From Synergistaceae bacterium (GTDB lineage Bacteria; Synergistota; Synergistia; Synergistales; Synergistaceae): a stretch of DNA of 9,089 bases. How positions within the stretch are numbered: the first letter of the stretch is position 1; every line of letters begins with the position of its first letter. Below the pieces are notes generated by a model. That model made no database searches and was not told where the DNA came from. It was given only the letters and a program-made list of their open reading frames with translations. The stretch covers positions 1-9,089 of the forward strand of contig JAISDQ010000072.1 of NCBI GenBank assembly GCA_031264605.1, given 5' to 3'. Both the position numbers and the translations under genes were made by a program. Below are positions 6,097-9,089 of the stretch, in pieces.

Positions 6097-6926
6097 CGCG
6101 CCTTTCGCGCCCGGCTAAATCTCACGCCGGCATTGGCGCGGGCAAAGCGGTTCTCCTGCTGCTCGGCGCGCTTTGCGTCGTTCTGATGCTCTCTCGTCAC
6201 GCGTTTGGGGCGGTGCCGGCGGCCAGCCTGCCTAACACGCCGAATTTGCCGCTTCCCGCGCTGAATGTCGCCGTGGGGGCCGCCGAAGGTCCGAGGGACG
6301 TAGTCCTCACCCTCCAGATAGTGGCGCTCGTCACGGTAATAAGCATGGCGCCGGCCATATTGCTCATGCTCACGAGTTTCACCAGAATTCTGATCGTGCT
6401 CGGTTTCGTGCGGAGCGCTATGGGTTTGCAGCAGACCCCGCCGAACCAGGTGATTTCGTCGCTCGCCCTGTTCCTGACGGTATTCACCATGACGCCCGTG
6501 TGGAGCAATATTTACGAAAACGCGCTCGTGCCGTACGTGCAGGAAGAACTTCCGGCGGGGGAGGCTTTCGAAAGAGCCGTGACGCCTCTTCGCCAATTCA
6601 TGCTCGCCCAGACGAGGGACAAGGAGCTGTCGCTGATGGTCCGCCTGTCGGGCGATCCCCAGCCGGCGAACCAGGACGCGGTGAGGACGGTGGTTCTGAT
6701 ACCGGCGTATATTTTGAGCGAACTCAAGACTTCTTTTCAGATGGGAGTGGTCATATACATCCCGTTCATAGTCATTGACATGATAGTGGCGTGTATCCTC
6801 ATGAGCATGGGCATGATGATGCTGCCGCCGTCGATGATCTCGCTTCCGTTCAAGATATTGCTTTTTGTGATGGCCGACGGCTGGAGCCTGCTCATCTCCA
6901 GCGTAGTCACCAGTTTCAGGCTGTAG
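6093..6926 (+). CDS. fliP: Flagellar export gate protein FliP
   Basis: FliP is the main subunit of the FliPQR export gate, through which rod, hook and filament proteins leave. It has 277 residues. A long signal-peptide-like N-terminus (hydrophobic 19-33, then AFGAVPAA) precedes the mature protein, as is usual for FliP. Family motifs are clear: LMLTSFTRILIVLGFVRSAM (91-110), LQQTPPNQV (112-120), a periplasmic domain with PLRQFML (165-171), QMGVVIYIPFIVIDM (216-230), then MGMMMLPPSMISLPFK (239-254). This last motif contains the methionine cluster thought to seal the pore, and ADGW (261-264) follows. The start is GTG, overlapping the fliO stop, with AGGAAGGA (6077-6084) 8 bases upstream; this suggests translational coupling. 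Full length. Confidence 0.96.
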   Translation: MTRLSRPAKSHAGIGAGKAVLLLLGALCVVLMLSRHAFGAVPAASLPNTPNLPLPALNVAVGAAEGPRDVVLTLQIVALVTVISMAPAILLMLTSFTRILIVLGFVRSAMGLQQTPPNQVISSLALFLTVFTMTPVWSNIYENALVPYVQEELPAGEAFERAVTPLRQFMLAQTRDKELSLMVRLSGDPQPANQDAVRTVVLIPAYILSELKTSFQMGVVIYIPFIVIDMIVACILMSMGMMMLPPSMISLPFKILLFVMADGWSLLISSVVTSFRL

Positions 6927-6936
6927 GGGATCGGAT

Positions 6937-7206
6937 ATGGAGACGCTGACGATAGGAGACGCGTTCATAAGCGCGATGTGGACGATGGTACTCGCCGCCA
7001 TGCCCGTGCTTCTCATATCGATGTGCGTCGGGCTCATAGTGGGCATATTTCAGACGGCGACTTCCATTCAGGAACAGACGCTCACTTTCATCCCCAAAAT
7101 GCTCGCTATCATAATATCCCTTCTGCTGTTCGGCCCGTGGATGTTCAGGATAGTCAGCGGGCTTGCCATAAGGCTCTTCACCGATATGTACAAATACGTC
7201 GGCTGA
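6937..7206 (+). CDS. fliQ: Flagellar export gate protein FliQ
   Basis: FliQ is a small two-helix membrane protein; copies wrap the FliP/FliR core of the export gate. At 89 residues it has the standard length. Membrane helices lie at about 13-36 and 50-72, joined by the invariant loop QTATSIQEQTLTFIPK (39-54), which is diagnostic. AGGGGA (6925-6930, overlapping the fliP stop) lies 6 bases before the ATG, 10 bases after fliP. Nothing is missing or odd. Confidence 0.96.
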   Translation: METLTIGDAFISAMWTMVLAAMPVLLISMCVGLIVGIFQTATSIQEQTLTFIPKMLAIIISLLLFGPWMFRIVSGLAIRLFTDMYKYVG

Positions 7207-7234
7207 CGGAGCGCACGGACTTACCGGCACGGTT

Positions 7235-8026
7235 ATGACGCCGTTCCTGACGGGAAACGCCTACGTGAACCTCATAATCATACACTTCATGATAAGCCTC
7301 AGGATGCTGGGGTTGATAATGGCGGCGTCCGTGTTCATGCTCCCTTCCATTCCCAACACGGTCAAATTCTGGCTATCCGTCGCCCTGTCGGTAATCGTGA
7401 CTTCAGTTTCAGGGGCGTCGATTCCCGAGATCGCGGCGGGCAGCATCCCAATGATGATTCTGATGGGAACGAGGGAATTTTTAATCGGAGCGGTGATCGG
7501 CTTTGCCTCCAGCGCGCCGCTTTACGCGCTACAAACCTCCGGGTTCATCGACGGAACGCTGATGGGGCTCAACATGATGAATATGTTCGACCCAACGTCG
7601 CAAGCGCAGGTCTCCGTCCTGGCCCAGATGAAATATATGATGGCGATCTGGTTTTATCTTCATTGGGACGGGCATATACTGCTCGTCCGGGCCCTCGCCG
7701 AAAGCGTGAAGTTCGCGCCCGTGGGCATGCCGTCCTGGGAGGGCTTCCAGGGCATACCTCTCTTCGATTGGGCGCAGAAAGTTTTCGTCCTCGCCATGAC
7801 GATAAGCCTGCCGATTTTCGGCTCGGTCATCCTCGCCGAGGTGGGGCTCGGTTTCGTAGCGCGCACGGTGCCCCAGATGAATGTATTCGTGCTCGGAATC
7901 CCGCTCAAAATCGCCATAGGGATGCTCGTGCTGCTCACGGTGCTGCCCGGGGCGGTGGATATATTTCACCGGGAGATAGAGGGCGCGGTTTCCTGGGCGC
8001 TCGGGAACGTATATTTCCTGCGATGA
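7235..8026 (+). CDS. fliR: Flagellar export gate protein FliR
   Basis: FliR is the single-copy subunit that closes the FliPQR export gate; its periplasmic and gate loops resemble a fused FliP/FliQ unit. It has 263 residues with several membrane helices. Family motifs are SIPNTVKFWLS (38-48), TREFLIGAVIGF (79-90), FIDGTLMGLNMMNMFDPTSQ (104-123) followed by VSVLAQ, a conserved DGH (145-147) and the near-invariant ARTVPQMNVFVLGIPLKI (209-226). No Shine-Dalgarno is seen at a useful distance; GGAG at 7208-7211 is 23 bases away. No in-frame alternative start lies just upstream, so translation may depend on fliQ, which ends 28 bases before. The stop overlaps the flhB ATG (ATGA, 8023-8026). Confidence 0.95.
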   Translation: MTPFLTGNAYVNLIIIHFMISLRMLGLIMAASVFMLPSIPNTVKFWLSVALSVIVTSVSGASIPEIAAGSIPMMILMGTREFLIGAVIGFASSAPLYALQTSGFIDGTLMGLNMMNMFDPTSQAQVSVLAQMKYMMAIWFYLHWDGHILLVRALAESVKFAPVGMPSWEGFQGIPLFDWAQKVFVLAMTISLPIFGSVILAEVGLGFVARTVPQMNVFVLGIPLKIAIGMLVLLTVLPGAVDIFHREIEGAVSWALGNVYFLR

Positions 8027-9089
8027 ACGCCGGATTTCGCTTCGATCTCCAATTTTTCGGGGAGGAACGCAACGAGCCCGCCACTCCCAAGAAGAGGAGC
8101 AAAACGAGGGGAGAGGGACAGGTCGCGAAAAGCCAGGACTTGTCAGCCTCTGTCGTCATCATAACCGGCCTTTTGACCATCAATTCGCTGGGAGGCAAGA
8201 TATGGGACAATCTCATTACCCTCTTCCGCGAGACGTTCAGATATATCGCGTCGCCGTCGATGCCGGGCGACGGGTGGTGGTTCCGTCCCGCGCTCATGGC
8301 CGGGAAATCCCTGCTCTACGGATGGCTCCCGCTAGGGCTTCTCTGCGCCGTTTTCGCGGTGGCCGTCCTGGTTTATCAGGTGGGTTTCGTGATAACGACG
8401 AAACCGTTCGCCCTCAAATTTGACCGTTTCAACCCGGTCAACGGGCTGAAGAAGATTATTTCGCTGCGGACGATCATCGAACTTCTGAAAGGCATGCTGA
8501 AAGCGCTGGTGCTGCTTGGGATGCTCTATTTAGCCCTTCGTAACGAACGCGACCTGATGCTCTCGATTATCGGTTTTTCCCTCGACGAAGGCGTCATGAT
8601 CATCATGGGCAAGATATGGAGCCTCGCGATGAGAATGGCCGCGGTTCTTTTCATTATAGCCCTGATAGACTACGCGTATCAGAAGTGGGAATTCGAGAAA
8701 TCCATAAAGATGAGCAAACAGGAAATAAAAGACGAATACAAGCAATCGGAGGGAGACCCTCTCGTCAAGAGGAGAATCCGCCAGAAACAGAGGGAACTCG
8801 CGCAGCGCAGGATGATGTCGGACGTTCCGAAAGCCGACGTGGTGGTCACCAACCCGACGCATATCGCCGTCGCCATACAGTACGACCAAAAAACGATGAG
8901 CGCCCCCGTGATCGTGGCCAAGGGCGAGGATTTCATCGCCCGGAAGATAAAGGACATAGCATCCGAACACGGCATTCCGATCGTGGAAAACAAACCCCTG
9001 GCGAGAGCCCTGATGCAGCGGGTGGAAGTGGGGGAAAGCATACCGGAGGAGCTTTACCTCGCCGTCGCGGAAGTCCTGGCGTTCGTGTA
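8023..9089 (+). CDS. flhB: Flagellar export switch protein FlhB (3' end outside window)
   Basis: FlhB controls the change of export substrate from rod/hook to filament proteins. 355 codons are present and the frame is still open at the window edge; the usual length is about 360, so only a few residues are missing. The N-terminus has FDLQFFGEE, then PATPKKRSKTRGEGQVAKSQ (the ATPKKR...GQ.AKS family mark). Four membrane helices follow, with FDRFNPVNGLKKI between the second and third, then MSKQEIKDEYKQSEGDP and the cytoplasmic domain. The autocleavage motif NPTH is intact at residues 277-280 (codons 8851-8862; cleavage between Asn and Pro), so this is a normal self-cleaving FlhB. The start ATG overlaps the fliR stop and has no good ribosome site, pointing to coupled translation. 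FliR and FlhB are separate here, not fused as in some clostridia. Confidence 0.96.
   Translation, partial: MNAGFRFDLQFFGEERNEPATPKKRSKTRGEGQVAKSQDLSASVVIITGLLTINSLGGKIWDNLITLFRETFRYIASPSMPGDGWWFRPALMAGKSLLYGWLPLGLLCAVFAVAVLVYQVGFVITTKPFALKFDRFNPVNGLKKIISLRTIIELLKGMLKALVLLGMLYLALRNERDLMLSIIGFSLDEGVMIIMGKIWSLAMRMAAVLFIIALIDYAYQKWEFEKSIKMSKQEIKDEYKQSEGDPLVKRRIRQKQRELAQRRMMSDVPKADVVVTNPTHIAVAIQYDQKTMSAPVIVAKGEDFIARKIKDIASEHGIPIVENKPLARALMQRVEVGESIPEELYLAVAEVLAFV

Noticed and set aside
6039..7046. Minus-strand open frame of 335 codons opposite fliO, fliP and fliQ
   Set aside because: The longest antisense frame here, but highly charged and His-rich with no motif. Its size follows from the codon bias of fliP and fliQ, whose membrane-protein motifs are unmistakable on the plus strand.
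7980..8060. FliR-FlhB fusion gene
   Set aside because: An in-frame TGA ends fliR at 8026 and flhB starts in another frame at 8023 with its own family N-terminus, so the genes are separate.

Overview
This window is a contiguous piece of a bacterial flagellar gene cluster. Every gene lies on the + strand, in the order flgE (3' part) - flbD - motA - motB - fliL - fliM - fliY - cheY - fliO - fliP - fliQ - fliR - flhB (all but the last few codons). The protein motifs are strong enough to name almost every gene without a database. No mobile element, CRISPR array, RNA gene or foreign cargo is visible. The only gap over 50 bases is the 115-base flgE-flbD spacer.

Organism: GC is moderately high (about 55-60% by eye), yet ATA (Ile) and AGG (Arg) are used freely. 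FliY is the long CheC-like/FliN chimera rather than a short FliN. CheY is of the 120-residue Thermotoga/Firmicutes type and sits inside the flagellar operon, and FlbD/SwrD is present. This rules out enterobacteria and fits a deep-branching group with a Firmicutes/Thermotogae-style flagellar operon. Synergistota is my best guess, but this is inference.

Layout: (1) 1-717, the distal hook protein gene. (2) 716-832, a spacer with two copies of a 10-bp palindrome bracketing an inverted repeat, then a TATAAT hexamer; this is the only plausible regulatory region seen. (3) 833-3086, a stator/torque module (FlbD, MotA, MotB, FliL); MotAB resemble the sodium-type PomAB. (4) 3118-5644, the switch module (FliM, FliY, CheY): two C-ring proteins that each begin with a CheY-P-binding-like motif, plus the regulator itself. 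(5) 5662-9089, the export gate (FliO, FliP, FliQ, FliR, FlhB), with stop/start overlaps at fliO/fliP (GTGA) and fliR/flhB (ATGA).

Together the genes encode the hook, the ion-driven stator, the direction switch with its signal protein, and the type III export gate. I see no undescribed system. The points most worth checking are loss of the key Asn in both CheC-type phosphatase sites of FliY, an abrupt valine-codon shift in the FliN domain of the same gene, the structured flgE-flbD spacer, and the PomAB-like stator.
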